DNA from: Alloascoidea africana
Lineage: Eukaryota > Ascomycota > Alloascoideomycetes > Alloascoideales > Alloascoideaceae
Length of the DNA stretch: 64,000 nt
NCBI GenBank assembly: GCA_030581615.1
Contig: JAKTTT010000068.1
Location: forward strand, 54,049-118,048
Direction: 5' to 3'
Part shown: positions 53,785-63,798 of the stretch, in pieces
How positions within the stretch are numbered: the stretch's first letter is position 1
How the letters are laid out: each line of letters opens with the position of its first letter
The notes under the pieces: generated by a model
What the model was told of the DNA's origin: nothing
Database searches by the model: none
What the model saw: only the letters and a program-made list of their open reading frames with translations
Program-made: the position numbers and the translations under genes

Positions 53785-55439
53785 CGAGCAACGGTCTGTA
53801 TGATGGTCAAATGTTGCTTACACTTTGTTAAGTTGTCTTAGGCTATGGCGCAGAGAAAGGGGTTTTGTGAGGACGGAACCCGAAAGAGCCTAAACTCATC
53901 AGAGGAATCATCTTTAATGGGCGATCATGTTTTAATAGACTGACAAGTGTAAGGCATGAGCCAGCAAAAATCACAGAAAACGTGTAAGGAGCTTATTATT
54001 TTTAGATATAGACAGAATTAGGAGTTTCATTTCCCCACAAACCCGAGTTTGTAATCTTTCATTTTTGAACTACTGTCACCGCTCCAAGTTTTTAGTCACG
54101 CTTCTACTCTTTGCTTGTTTGAAAGGTTTGGCAAACTAAGTTTAAAACGCAGTAGGAATTATTAAATGGGTGTTGTGTGTGGGTTGACAGGACAATGCTT
54201 CGTTTTCGAGCATCGACTTAGCTTTTGGCTGGTTAAAATTCGTAAAAGGAAAACCTATATAATGAACTAATGTTTTCAGTAGTTGCTTGACCTCCATCGT
54301 TTGAAAAACATCTGCATAGGATTAGCCGGATTTTAACAAATAGACACTGGAAATCTTACCTAAACTTCTTCAGTTATGCTTTCAAGTTCGGCGATACTAG
54401 AACGACGCAGGCGTTGAGTGTTGCCCAAGTTCTTTTCGGATGCTGATAATTGGGTCTGGATTGGAAGACTGGAGGCTACTTTTAAGTCATGGTAACAGCC
54501 ATTTTTCAATTTTGCTGACTGTGCGCTTTGGAACAGTCAGCTGCCAAACATTTTTATACTTCTATTTGCTTTCCATTTTCCCAAAAAATCCACTAAGAAG
54601 ATTGTTTTAAATATAGGCAGTTATTTTGAAACCAGTCTTGCAATGTCTTAGAGCATATAGACTAATACACACGCAGAAAAAACTGACTTTTTTCACCGTT
54701 TAACTGTTTTCTTAATTTTGTTGGTTTCAACTCCGGACCCTTTAGCTTTGGAACATCATTCAGACTTTGGCATGTTATGATCAACCTCGATTATTTTATT
54801 AAATTGTAGACACTTCCACTAGCCAGAACTCTTTGTCGTTTTCCATCAACCACCAGTCTTGTCCAGCAGTAGAGAAAGCCTTATGTAAAAGCGTTGGTGG
54901 CCTTCCCTCGTCGTTTTCTCAATCATCAAACCTGAGTATTTTCTCACTCTAGGCATTTTATTCGTAATACGCTTACAATTGCTTTTGAGGCCATTTCTCT
55001 TTTCCACAAACCTTTTTAAAGACCAAGTTATGATTGCACTTTTTAACAAGCTGGAAGTTTCTCTAATGCTGACCATTACAAGCTCATATTGGGCCTAATC
55101 TACAGATTATATATTTCACATGTGAACGGACCCTCCACAACCTTTCAAATTTCAACAATTATTTAAGACGCAAAACACATAACCGCTTTATTCGCTATTA
55201 GTTGTTTAAATGTCTCTACTGCTTCTGTTATGTTTTTTTCGAGTTAAGTCCTTTCTCCTAGCACCACAGTGCCGAACGGTTGCCATGTTCTGTCTCCAAA
55301 CATCGTCAGGTTGTCTCATTTCCGAGATACTTTCTAATCCGATAGACTGAAATCATTCTTTACTGTAACAGCTCCCCTTTGCCCTATCCTTCCATACTTG
55401 GACCTTTTAGCACTTTCAAATTGATTTGATCTCATCACG
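53785..55439. other. Gene-poor stretch, 1.65 kb
   Basis: No supported gene. A short block at about 54838-54862 (ATCAACCACCAGTCTTGTCC) is weakly like the 3' coding end of the F-box gene (CGTCCACCACCAAGCCTGG), perhaps another fragment, but the match is too short to rely on. Confidence 0.4.
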
Positions 55440-55982
55440 CAGGATGGCCGTCTCAAAGGGCCGCGATCCTTTAAACATCACCGGTAACTTGCAGAACTGG
55501 TGTTGGAAAGCTGACTTCAATACCTTACATCGCATCCATCATCTGGACGCGGTTGGGTCACTACTTAACACCAACTATGATCTTTAGAAGCCAACTATGG
55601 CTAAATCGATTACCAGCTGTTGGATGCCATGCTTCATGATTGTGTCCGCCATATGAATAAGCCGTCAGAGATAATATTTGGGCCTTTGCACTTAAGGAGC
55701 GTATTATTCAAAGAGGCAACGACCAGAGAGGCAAGTGCGAATATCCAGCTGTTATTCGTAATAGCGGAAGTGACGGAAAATGGAATTCATAATTTTGACA
55801 AGATTGGCTTTATGACGGATATCATTCAGAGCAGACGGACGAGTTTCACAGAAACAGAGAGGTGTAAAAATCCTAAACCACTGCTACCTGAACCAAAAAT
55901 GGGTTTCAGTTTTACAATGCGAAAAGATGAGTTTATGATTGTATGGCCCACAGGTTTTTTAAGCCACATTACATTACTGTGA
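55440..55982 (+). pseudogene. Unidentified reading frames, probably a decayed coding fragment
   Basis: A frame from about 55444 reads MAVSKGRDPLNITGNLQNWC and continues WKADFNTLHRIHHLDAVGSL before a stop. A second frame, 55620-55982, carries 120 codons with protein-like content (SEIIFGPLHLRSVLFKEATT, LLFVIAEVTENGIHNFDKIG, MGFSFTMRKDEFMIVWPTGF). The two are offset, as in a gene broken by indels. No family was recognised. It lies in the same decaying tract as the kinase relic and retroelements. Confidence 0.35.
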
Positions 55983-56594
55983 ATGAAGACAAATACAATC
56001 GGGAAAAAAACGTGTCTGTTCTTGCCGATGAGGAAAGCGTGGTTTCGAAGTTTGATGTTCGACTAAGGAGCAGACTATGAAGGCAGCTCAACCTCATCGC
56101 AAACATTCCACGAACGCTCTGTTCGGACAAAATATTTGTCTGAAAATAAGAGAAGTGGATAGCATGGCGGTTTTGACTTGAATCAATGTGTTTTGACTTG
56201 AAATAGTGTATAATGATTTTGTTGTCTTTTCCTTTTCTTTTACTTGCCCTTCGTTGATGTCTTCTTGTCTTGATTAATTTACAATCTTATAGGCCGTGGA
56301 GGTAGGTGAACTTTGCCTGAAAGATTCCAAAAGTGCAATGTTTGAAACAGAGCTTTGTCTGAGGATAAAAGTAGCAGATTGCATAGCATTTTACCTGGCA
56401 TGAACATTAACATAAAAACGAGTGTACTATACTTTATAGTATTGTATACTGTTACAATTCAAAACTCCAAGTAACGACAAGTAAAAGGTAAAGCAAAAAA
56501 AGTTTTTGGAAATTCAAATGTGCAATCTTGGTCTTTCAAAGTCTTAAAAAAACCCTGCTCTTTTTCCTTAATCCTATCAAAAGAAGTCAAGTAG
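55983..56594. other. Intergenic, 0.6 kb
   Basis: AT-rich, no gene seen. Confidence 0.5.
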
Positions 56595-57352
56595 TCAATT
56601 TCTTCTATGGGGGTTTCTGCACCGGGGAATATTCGTGCAACTTTGCGTCCTCCCCATCATAATGTTGGCATAGAGCTGGCATATCCCCTCTGACCAGAAG
56701 GGTAGTCGAAAAAACACCAGCTCATATGCTACAACACCGAGAACCCACCAGTCGAGGGCCTCTGGATCCTTAATGGGGATGAAGTCCCAGAACGGTTCCG
56801 AAGCGAGATAGTCGGGCATTTCTTCCTTTGGAACTTTGAAACTCAAAGCATTCTGGCGCCAAGTTGAGAGGCCAAATTGACACAAGGAGATGTGCCCCTT
56901 GGCGCCTATCACAATGCTTTCGAGCTTAAGGTCTCTGAAGATTATTTCGTTGGCGTGCAGAAAGTCCAGGGCTTCTGCCAGCTCAGCAAGGTAGAATCTT
57001 GCTTCGCGCTCAGCGCCGCGATAGCTGCTGGAAGAGATGAGTCTGTACTAGTCTCCTCCTGGATAGAAATCCATGGCGAAGAAAATCTTGTCGGGGGGAT
57101 TGATAAGCAACTTTGAGCGTGGTGTTGAAAGCGCCGTGGCTGAGTTGCTCCATGATGCGTCTCTCGCTCGGTGTGTTTGGTGGCTTCTCTCTCTATCAAT
57201 TTGGCTTCGAAGATGACCTTTACGACATAGAGTCTGGTTTCTTGCTGGTATTGATAGCGAGTAAGATAGACTTTTCCAAAGCCGCCTTCGTCTAATTGAC
57301 GGAAGGGCTGGAGGAACAGAAAATCTGGTTTGGAAAGTTCGTAAGTAAACAT
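56595..57352 (-). pseudogene. AGC-family Ser/Thr kinase relic (YPK-like), frameshifted
   Basis: Pieces of one kinase domain lie in order but in three frames. The glycine loop and Lys block (LDEGGFGKVYLTRYQ, then LYVVKVIFEAKLIEREATKH) comes from ATG 57352. The hinge block PDKIFFAMDFYPGGD is in a second frame. The catalytic part (AEALDFLHANEIIFRDLKLE, then SIVIGAKGHISLCQFGLS) and the APE-like PDYLASEPFWD with WWVLGVVAYELVFFRLPF are in a third. GHISLCQFGLS parallels the GHIALCDFGLC of Ypk/AKT-type kinases. Even in frame it would be inactive: the Asp of DFG is Gln and the Asn of the catalytic loop is Ser. The product is truncated soon after subdomain IX. Confidence 0.8.
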
Positions 57353-57506
57353 GGCAGTTTCTCTGAGCTTTTTGAAGCAGAAGTAGATGAAATAAAGCGG
57401 AATAAGATATAAGAGGGCATTTGGAGTTGATACGCCTTTTTTTATAGACATTTGAGATAGGGGGACTATGGTTTGAATTGGCTTTAGACAAGCCAAATAT
57501 TCCTCT

Positions 57507-57639
57507 TGTTAGGTCCGGAGGAAGCTAGGGGTCAGTAATTCACACAAATAGTTGTTAAATTGCTATAGAATAGGGATCTAACCTACTTATATAGCTATAA
57601 ATTGATTTTCCCGGAGTGGATATCACCCGAGTCCTAACA
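57507..57639. mobile_element. Short element with TGTTAGG...CCTAACA termini (candidate mini solo LTR)
   Basis: 133 bp bounded by the inverted heptamers TGTTAGG (57507-57513) and CCTAACA (57633-57639), with further loose matching inward (TCCGG / CCGAG). TG...CA ends and an internal TATATAG fit a small copia-type LTR; a MITE is the alternative. No exact target-site duplication was seen. Confidence 0.4.
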
Positions 57640-58043
57640 TCTCTAGGAGTTTTTATTTGCAGCACCCCTACTACACATGACCTACGTTTTGGGTCACTCT
57701 CCGACCTCTAAAAGACTAAGGTATGAATTTCCTTCTTCAATACTCGGAATTGCTTCTATGAAGATAGTTTGAAGTAAAACAATTCTTGGCAATATCAATT
57801 TTCTGAGTGTTGGTGATAGGCATGCATGAACAAAGGATCATTTAGTTTTATGTCCTTTGTTGACAAGAAACATGTATGAACAAAACACCATTTTGGTTTT
57901 CTTTTTGTTTCTCTTTTGCGGCTCTTTTGTTTCTCTCTGACTGATAGATATTGATGTATAAATAGTGATATATTTCCCATCATTTCTAGGGTCCTAGAAT
58001 ACAAATTCTTTCATTCTTTTTAGTTCCTTGATCATCTTCTCTC
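57640..58043. other. Intergenic before a short ORF
   Basis: AT-rich sequence with a TATAAATA-like element near 57956 that could serve the short ORF at 58044. No gene was recognised. Confidence 0.4.
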
Positions 58044-58329
58044 ATGGATTCGTCATATCCTTCTCCTCCCTCTCAGAGCTCTTCCAAGGCTTCTTTCAGT
58101 GTTGAGGAACTCATGTCTCTGCTTGCAAAGCAACTTCAGAGCACACAATTCCGACACTGAGCATACATTGCATGAGATTTATAATATTATTTGCCGAAAA
58201 AGAAGTCAACACTTTAATGGGGGGAAGTTTGTTTTGAACGTTGTAGACACTGCCAAGTTTTTTGTTGGAGGTTGTATTGATCTATGGAGGGAAAAATGGA
58301 TAGAGACTGCTATCACTCTTCGAGTCTAA
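58044..58329 (+). pseudogene. Possible Gag-like N-terminus, frameshifted
   Basis: ATG 58044 gives a 38-residue Ser/Pro-rich peptide (MDSSYPSPPSQSSSKASFSV, then EELMSLLAKQLQS) that ends at TGA. A different frame continues with helical content up to 58329 (VVDTAKFFVGGCIDLWREKW). The Ser/Pro start followed by helical sequence is typical of retrotransposon Gag proteins, and retroelement pieces follow directly. This remains an inference without a database match. Confidence 0.35.
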
Positions 58330-58423
58330 GAATGCCTGTCTCTCCAAGAGCAGTGAAAGGGTCTCGCTATATAGTCCGATCTATGAATACGTGAGCGGCT
58401 TAGCCTAGGCCGTTACACCCTTC

Positions 58424-59170
58424 CTAGACTTCAAACCTCTTCCCGTTGAAGTTTAGTCCTTGTGTGCGGGCGTATGCTCGCAAAAGCTCTGGGGCCGTCC
58501 TTATCAAGGACGATAGAGTGACCCAAAATGTATCACCCGTGAATTTTTCTTTGACTTTGACACTGAAACCTCTCCCGCGTTTGGTGTGATCAAGTATAGA
58601 GTCGATTTCCACCTCACCAGTCCCATCCGAGTATTCTTTATGGGTTCTTGAGTCATGGGCATCCGGGGCTGGGATTACCCCATCGCGTGTGTAGGGCTTT
58701 AGCTTGCTGACGTGAAAGGTCGGGCGAAGTCAACTGGATGGGGGAAGCGCGAGTGTATAGTTGTCATTGGTCTAAGTTGTGACGATTTCGAAAGTGCCAC
58801 AGTATCGGCCGCCGAATGCTGGAGGTAACTTGTCCTGGTCGCTATCCGGGATGGTTGTCATGCCCTGAGTGGAAACAAACACCAGATCGCCAATGGAAAA
58901 ATTTATATTCGTAAAATTTCTTTTGGTTTGCGCGCTTGCCTTCTCTAGGTTGTTCCTCGCTGTGGCAAAGAGCTCTCGTTGTTGCGCAATGATATCCGGA
59001 ACCGGCCTCCGAGGATTGTTTCCACAGCGGTTGAGAAAAGGATGTCGGCCGGAGATCGTGGTTGCTCTCCTAAGCAAGCCCGAAAAGGTGACATTCCGAT
59101 TGCAGTGTTGACAGAAGAATTGAGATGAAATTCTGCCAAAGGAGTAGATCTGACCACATTTCGAGGCTCT
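58424..59170 (-). mobile_element. Ty3/gypsy integrase C-terminal fragment, degenerate
   Basis: Minus-strand pieces match the end of a gypsy pol polyprotein. First, PLAEFHLNSSVNTAIGMSPF and ACLGEQPRSPADILFS (integrase end). After a frameshift near 59010, NPRRPVPDIIAQQRELFATA, then KRNFTNINFSIGDLVFVSTQ and FGGRYCGTFEIV. After stops, a last piece (58612-58424) EIDSILDHTKRGRGFSVKVK. The final piece resembles the chromodomain-like tail of such elements. It differs clearly from the gypsy copy at 62-63.4 kb, so it represents another lineage. Confidence 0.8.
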
Positions 59171-60440
59171 TCTCGGTATACTGCTTTAAAAAGTCTTCTT
59201 CCATCTTCTTTGCCTGCTCTACAGAGGTGCTCATATACACCTACTTTCAGAGTACATATAATCGCTCTCTCTTTTGGTAGTTCTCAAAGCTCTTGTTCTT
59301 TCTCTCCTCCTTTTCACTTGCCTAATACAGATTTCTCCTGTCTAGTTCTCCAATGTATTCTTTTAGTCCTTCACTGCCTCAGTGTGTATTGTTTTCGCAA
59401 GACTATATCTGCCATTCTAACAAAGCTATAGCTCAAGTTAGGCACCAAAATACACTAAATGAAATGGATCTGAAGAGAATAAAGTAAAACGGAAGCAAAT
59501 CCTGTTGGATATATATATGTGTGTATCATATTATTGCCCAATATTCTAACATGCTCGTCCGTGATAGCACAGGACTCTTAATGGGTTGTCATTTTTCCTT
59601 GGTTACAGGTGACAACAAGAACCAGTTTCGGTGCTGGGTTGGTGTTGGATATATCTTTCGAGGGTTCATATCACAACAAATTTAGTAAGAAGCTTCGTAG
59701 ATCTACAATCAATTTCTGCAGCATGGTTTGAACTCTAACCCACAGTTAAAGTCACCGAACTATTTCTACCTTTTTGCAATGTTTTTCTAATACAAACAAA
59801 TAATGGTGTATTCTATCTCTTTTCTGTTTGTAATCTCCTCATTTTACCGATTTTGAGATGTTACATAATCTTAAAGTTCAAAATTGCCCACATGTTCCCT
59901 AAAAGAGTTTTCCATATCTGTAGTTTATAACCATCTTAACAATGGCATAGTTGGGCTTTGAAATTCGGAAGTCAGATCACAGGAATACAACTATTCCAGT
60001 TAGCGTATCAATCTGAATCTATATACTAATGCAATACACATCCACTCATTTTTATATATCTTTTGTATATGTATACAACTGACTCTTGTGAAAATTAACA
60101 AAATCACTTTATTAAAAACAATCTGGTCTGTGTTCTTTACGATCAAAAAAACCAAGACATGAGCACACTTATATAAAGAAGAGAAAAGGCAAACTTCTAA
60201 AGACTGTTGAATCGAATTTGAGTAAGGGAAAAGCTGCACAAGACAAGTATAGGCCACAATACAACGAATGGCTACATAAACGATAGCTTGTGTCAGTACA
60301 GCAATATTCTTCAGCTAGAAGAGTAAACAATTGTGATTTGAAAATACCAAGGAAAATCAAAATAAAATAAACAGAATCTCAAACACATTTGAGTTATGAT
60401 CGAGCTCTAAAAAAACTAGAAAGTAAAGAGAGAGTAGTTG
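59171..60440. other. AT-rich tract with possible copia LTR traces
   Basis: TGTTGGATATAT occurs twice (59503 and 59651). The first could start a 115-bp TGTTG...CAACA unit ending at 59617, as in copia-type LTRs, but the termini are short and the call is weak. No gene was recognised in the rest. Confidence 0.35.
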
Positions 60441-60940
60441 GATCAATAATACTAATGAAAACACCTGCGGCGTTGATTGAGGACATAATTCAGTTTCATC
60501 ACCTTTCAAATGGTCCCTAACAACATGATACTTCAGATCTATATGCTTGGCTTTCTGATTAATAGCCTATTGAGAAGTCAAAAACAAAGCAAATAAATCA
60601 CAACCACTAATATCAACAAAAGAAACAGAATATTGGATTAGATCCATGAGATTCTAGAAGCAAAGAACTGATTTTTAAAGGTCAAGGCATGGCCAAGCGC
60701 AATATGCTTCTCGAGGATGGTGGAATCCTCTTCGGCAGACAAAACGGTTTCGAAGTTCACGTCGGTGGCTTTGATGGTCCACAGCTTTCCAATTTTGGGA
60801 ACAGATAGAATCAACTTGTTTCCTTTAGTCACAGTGACAAGGTCTTTCTCCAAGATGATGACGTGACCAGATTTGGTGAGAAGACTTCCAGAAATAATAT
60901 TCCTATTCGTTCTCGGCATCAGCTTGACGTTGTTTAAGTG
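60441..60940 (-). mobile_element. Ty1/copia pol fragment, left arm of an inverted pair
   Basis: On the minus strand from about 60930 to 60680 the reading is copia pre-integrase sequence (MPRTNRNIISGSLLTKSGHV, then LVTVTKGNKLILSVPKIGKL and EKHIALGHA). It breaks off at about 60680. Further on (60575-60470) comes the copia RNase H tail AINQKAKHIDLKYHVVRDHL. The middle of the polyprotein (integrase core, reverse transcriptase) is missing. This is an internally deleted element in the minus orientation. Confidence 0.8.
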
Positions 60941-61575
60941 CAAATTACCAAGGGTGATGCCAAGAACCAACAGAAACATCATCTCTGGAAGCCTATTGAC
61001 TAAATCAGGCCATGCCATCATCTTGGAGGAAGATCTGGTCACGGTGACTAAGGGAAACAAGTTGATTTTGTCAGTTCCGAAAATTGGCAAGCTGTGGACA
61101 ATCAAGGCCACAGACGTGAACTTTGAAACCGTCTTGTCTGCTGAAGAGGACTCCACCATCCTCGAGAAGCATATTGCGCTTGGCCATGCCTCGACCGCCA
61201 CCATCAAGCAGCTGTACCCCGAGCTGACGCTGGAAAACATATCTGCCGCGTGCAAGGAGTGCGAAGTGTGTGCTGCCCAGGTTAACAAGTCCCACGGTTC
61301 TAGTGCTGCGTCCAAGAAGGAATTCATCCCCGGCGAAATGATCCAGGTCGACGTTATTGGTCCCATTGACCACGCTTACGCGCTGGTCATGTCCGACCGA
61401 GCCAGCAAGTTTGTCATGCACAAGGTTATGTTGAAAAAGTCCGAAGTCTCTGCCACCACCGTCGAGTTGTTGAAAAGATTCCAGAATCTGTTGAGTCTCA
61501 CGTGCCGCAACGTCTGCGCCCTGCGTGCCGACAACGAATTAGATACCAAAATCTTTCAGTCATACTGTGTCGACA
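60941..61575 (+). mobile_element. Ty1/copia pol fragment, right arm (pre-integrase and integrase)
   Basis: The plus-strand frame continues from MPRTNRNIISGSLLTKSGHA through the integrase zinc motif (EKHIALGHASTATIKQLYP, then ACKECEVCAAQ: H-x4-H...C-x2-C) into the integrase core with its first two catalytic Asp (GEMIQVDVIGPID and LRADNELDTK). Homology stops near 61560, before the catalytic Glu, so the element is truncated. Codons in the last 400 bp are G/C-rich compared with the AT-rich surroundings, suggesting a more recently active copy. Confidence 0.85.
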
Positions 61576-61774
61576 TAAAGAACGAGGACAATGTGAATGG
61601 AAATCAAATAAGGAAGGGAAACTTGTATTGGTAAAATGTAAAAAATGTAGTGATAAAAAGTGGTAAGTAAGTGGGATGGAGGTCGAACCCAAGAAGTGGG
61701 AATCGACCTCCTTATATATTCTAGCCATGGGCGGGTAAACTCCTTAAGGCCAGCACAACAATAAATTAGGGCTC
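61576..61774. other. Short spacer with a hairpin
   Basis: Contains GGAGGTCGA (61678-61686) and its inverse TCGACCTCC (61703-61711), a 9-bp stem with a 16-nt loop, between the copia fragment and the gypsy LTR. No gene. Confidence 0.4.
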
Positions 61775-62038
61775 TGTAGCGTGTTGCCAGTTGTTTAAAG
61801 TGGTTGAATGCGAACATCAAGTCAGGAAAAAGGTTTTATTGTCAGAAAGTATGGATATGATTTCTTTGTTCTTTCTATCTAAGGAATGAATGCACTATTT
61901 AAGTAATTCTACTTGTGCTAACGATAGATTATACATGATGATTATTCAAGAAGATAGGGGCTTCTTGAATGATGCTCTATGAGGTTTAAGAGCATAATAA
62001 TAGTAAATAGGATGTTGCCATGTCTGTCACATATTACA
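61775..62038 (-). mobile_element. 3' LTR of the Ty3/gypsy element
   Basis: 264 bp with TGTAG...TTACA ends (on the minus strand it opens TGTAATATGTGACAG and closes CGCTACA). A purine tract ACCGGGAGG on the minus strand (62039-62047) abuts it, the expected polypurine tract for second-strand priming, and the pol stop lies 9-18 bp further. A related solo copy is at 49294-49567. Confidence 0.75.
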
Positions 62039-62056
62039 CCTCCCGGTTTAAGATGA

Positions 62057-63403
62057 TTAAACCTTTATTTCAGGGTGCTTTTTCGAATATTCTTGCAACA
62101 TGTCCAAGGCTGTTTTGCGGAGTTCGCTAAGCCGTATCCATCGGATTGAGTTGTCAGTAAATTCAACTTTAATTGTGTATCCTCTTGCCTTTTTTTGGTG
62201 ATCTAGGATTTGTTTTAGTTCCATTTCTGTCGCGTTGTCCTTGTATCGTTTGTATCTTGGTGCTTCAGGTTCTGGTGCTTTAAGGCTGTTTTTTGGAACT
62301 CGATGTTGTCTGGATAGTTGTGATATACGAAAGACAGGATCCATTTTGTACGAAGGTGGTAATTCTAGTTCGTAGTTTACCGGTGACTTCTTTGCAATAA
62401 TTTTGAAGGGTCCAACAAACTTGGTGCGTAAGGACCTTGGTAGGTTTTGGTTGTGAACATCGCCTGTTGGGACTAGAGATGTGTTGATATAGACGGAGTC
62501 GTTTACTTCAAATTCAACATCTTTGTGCTTTTTATCGTAGTACTCCTTGTTTCTGATAGAAGCGGCTTTCATACTTCTCTCGGCGGCTTGTTCCGCTCGT
62601 TTCGAATATTCCCGTAATTCGTCCGCTGTTTTTCCCCCTTCTTCTGTTGTAGAATATAGTAGATCTGTAATGCCATTTGGATTATACCCCAAATCTACTT
62701 CAAAGGGTGACTGGCCTCCCAGGCCGATTTTGGGTGCTTTGTTAAGTACAAATTCCGCTGTGGGTATTAACTTTATCCAGTCTTTGTCATCTTCAATGTA
62801 GAGGCGGAGGTATTCCTGGATTGTGCGTATTGCTCGCTCAACTTTGCCGTTGCTCTGGTGGTGAGCGGTCACTGACAGGTTATGGTTGATCTGAAGGGAT
62901 TTGAAAAGAGTTGTCATTGCTTGACTTGTGAATTGTGGTCCACGGTCGCTTGTAATCGACTTGGGTATTCCATGGATAGGGAAGTAATTTCTGAAGAGTA
63001 GGTTTGCAAAATCGTTGGACGTAAAGTTTTTGCTTATGGGGTACAGGTGAATTCTTGATGAGAATTTGTCCACTATTACAAGGATCGAATCGACTTTGTC
63101 GTTTTGGATTTTGTTCTGAGGGAACCCTGAAACAACGTCGATGCAGATGTCGGACCAGCGCCCTGTGGCTGGTGTTGTTTCCTGTAACGCCCCTATGCTT
63201 TTGTTGTTAGGCTTTACTTCCATGCACTTTCGACAGGATCGAACATAGTCGGTAATTATTTTTTCGAAATCTGGAAAGTAGAATTTGGGTCTTAGCCAAA
63301 CCATCATCCTGTTGATTCCCGGATGTCCAGCTAGGTGTGTATGGTGAAACTGGTCTAGGAGGTGCTGTAGGTTGTTTTGGGGGATACACAGTCTGTCGTG
63401 CAT
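62057..63403 (-). mobile_element. Ty3/gypsy integrase region of pol, open reading frame of 448 codons
   Basis: One uninterrupted frame: zinc-binding HTHLAGHPG...SCRKCMEVKP (HHCC), then the integrase core with all three catalytic acidic residues (WSDICIDVVSGF; ITSDRGPQFTSQ; GKVERAIRTIQ), a GPFKIIAKKSPVNYELELP module, and a chromodomain-like end (LKQILDHQKKARGYTIKVEF). The frame begins inside pol: the family's GxLx(M/Y) lead-in (GCLF) is present, then a TAA in frame. The 5' part (protease, reverse transcriptase, RNase H) is missing from about 63410. The intact catalytic residues show recent activity, but this copy is 5'-truncated and cannot be complete. Confidence 0.9.
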
Positions 63404-63420
63404 GAACAGGCATCCGTCTT

Positions 63421-63798
63421 ATGAAATTATCAAATTATGATCTCACGACAGTTAATTTTTTTATTCTTATCTATTATTATTCTTATCCTTATCTATTTTT
63501 ATTCTTATCCTTATCTATTTTTATTCTTATCCTTATCTATTTTTATTCTTATCAATATATATTATTATTCTTATCCTTATCTATTATTATTATTATCCTT
63601 ATCTATTATTATTATCCATTAGTCATTATTATTAGTCATTATTCTTAGTCATTATTCTTAGTCATAGATATTACTTGAAGTCTATATAAAGGAATCCTTT
63701 TCCTTTATATTGATCTTCATCGATTTAACAAGTTACGATTTAACAAGTTACCTATTCAAGTTACAATTTTCACAGATTTCCAATCTTTATCCTTAACC
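63421..63798 (+). repeat. Low-complexity TTATC/TTATTC repeat block and leader
   Basis: From about 63440 to 63660 the + strand is built of TTATTCTTATCCTTATCTAT-type units (period about 22, then 6-15). A TATATAAA box at 63683-63690 and a duplicated GATTTAACAAGTTAC (63723-63748) follow before the ATG at 63799. The block begins exactly where the gypsy element loses homology, so it may be part of a later insertion. Confidence 0.7.

Noticed and set aside
63437-63648. Two overlapping Ile/Leu/Tyr/Phe-rich ORFs
   Set aside because: Translations of the TTATTC/TTATCC repeat block, not proteins.
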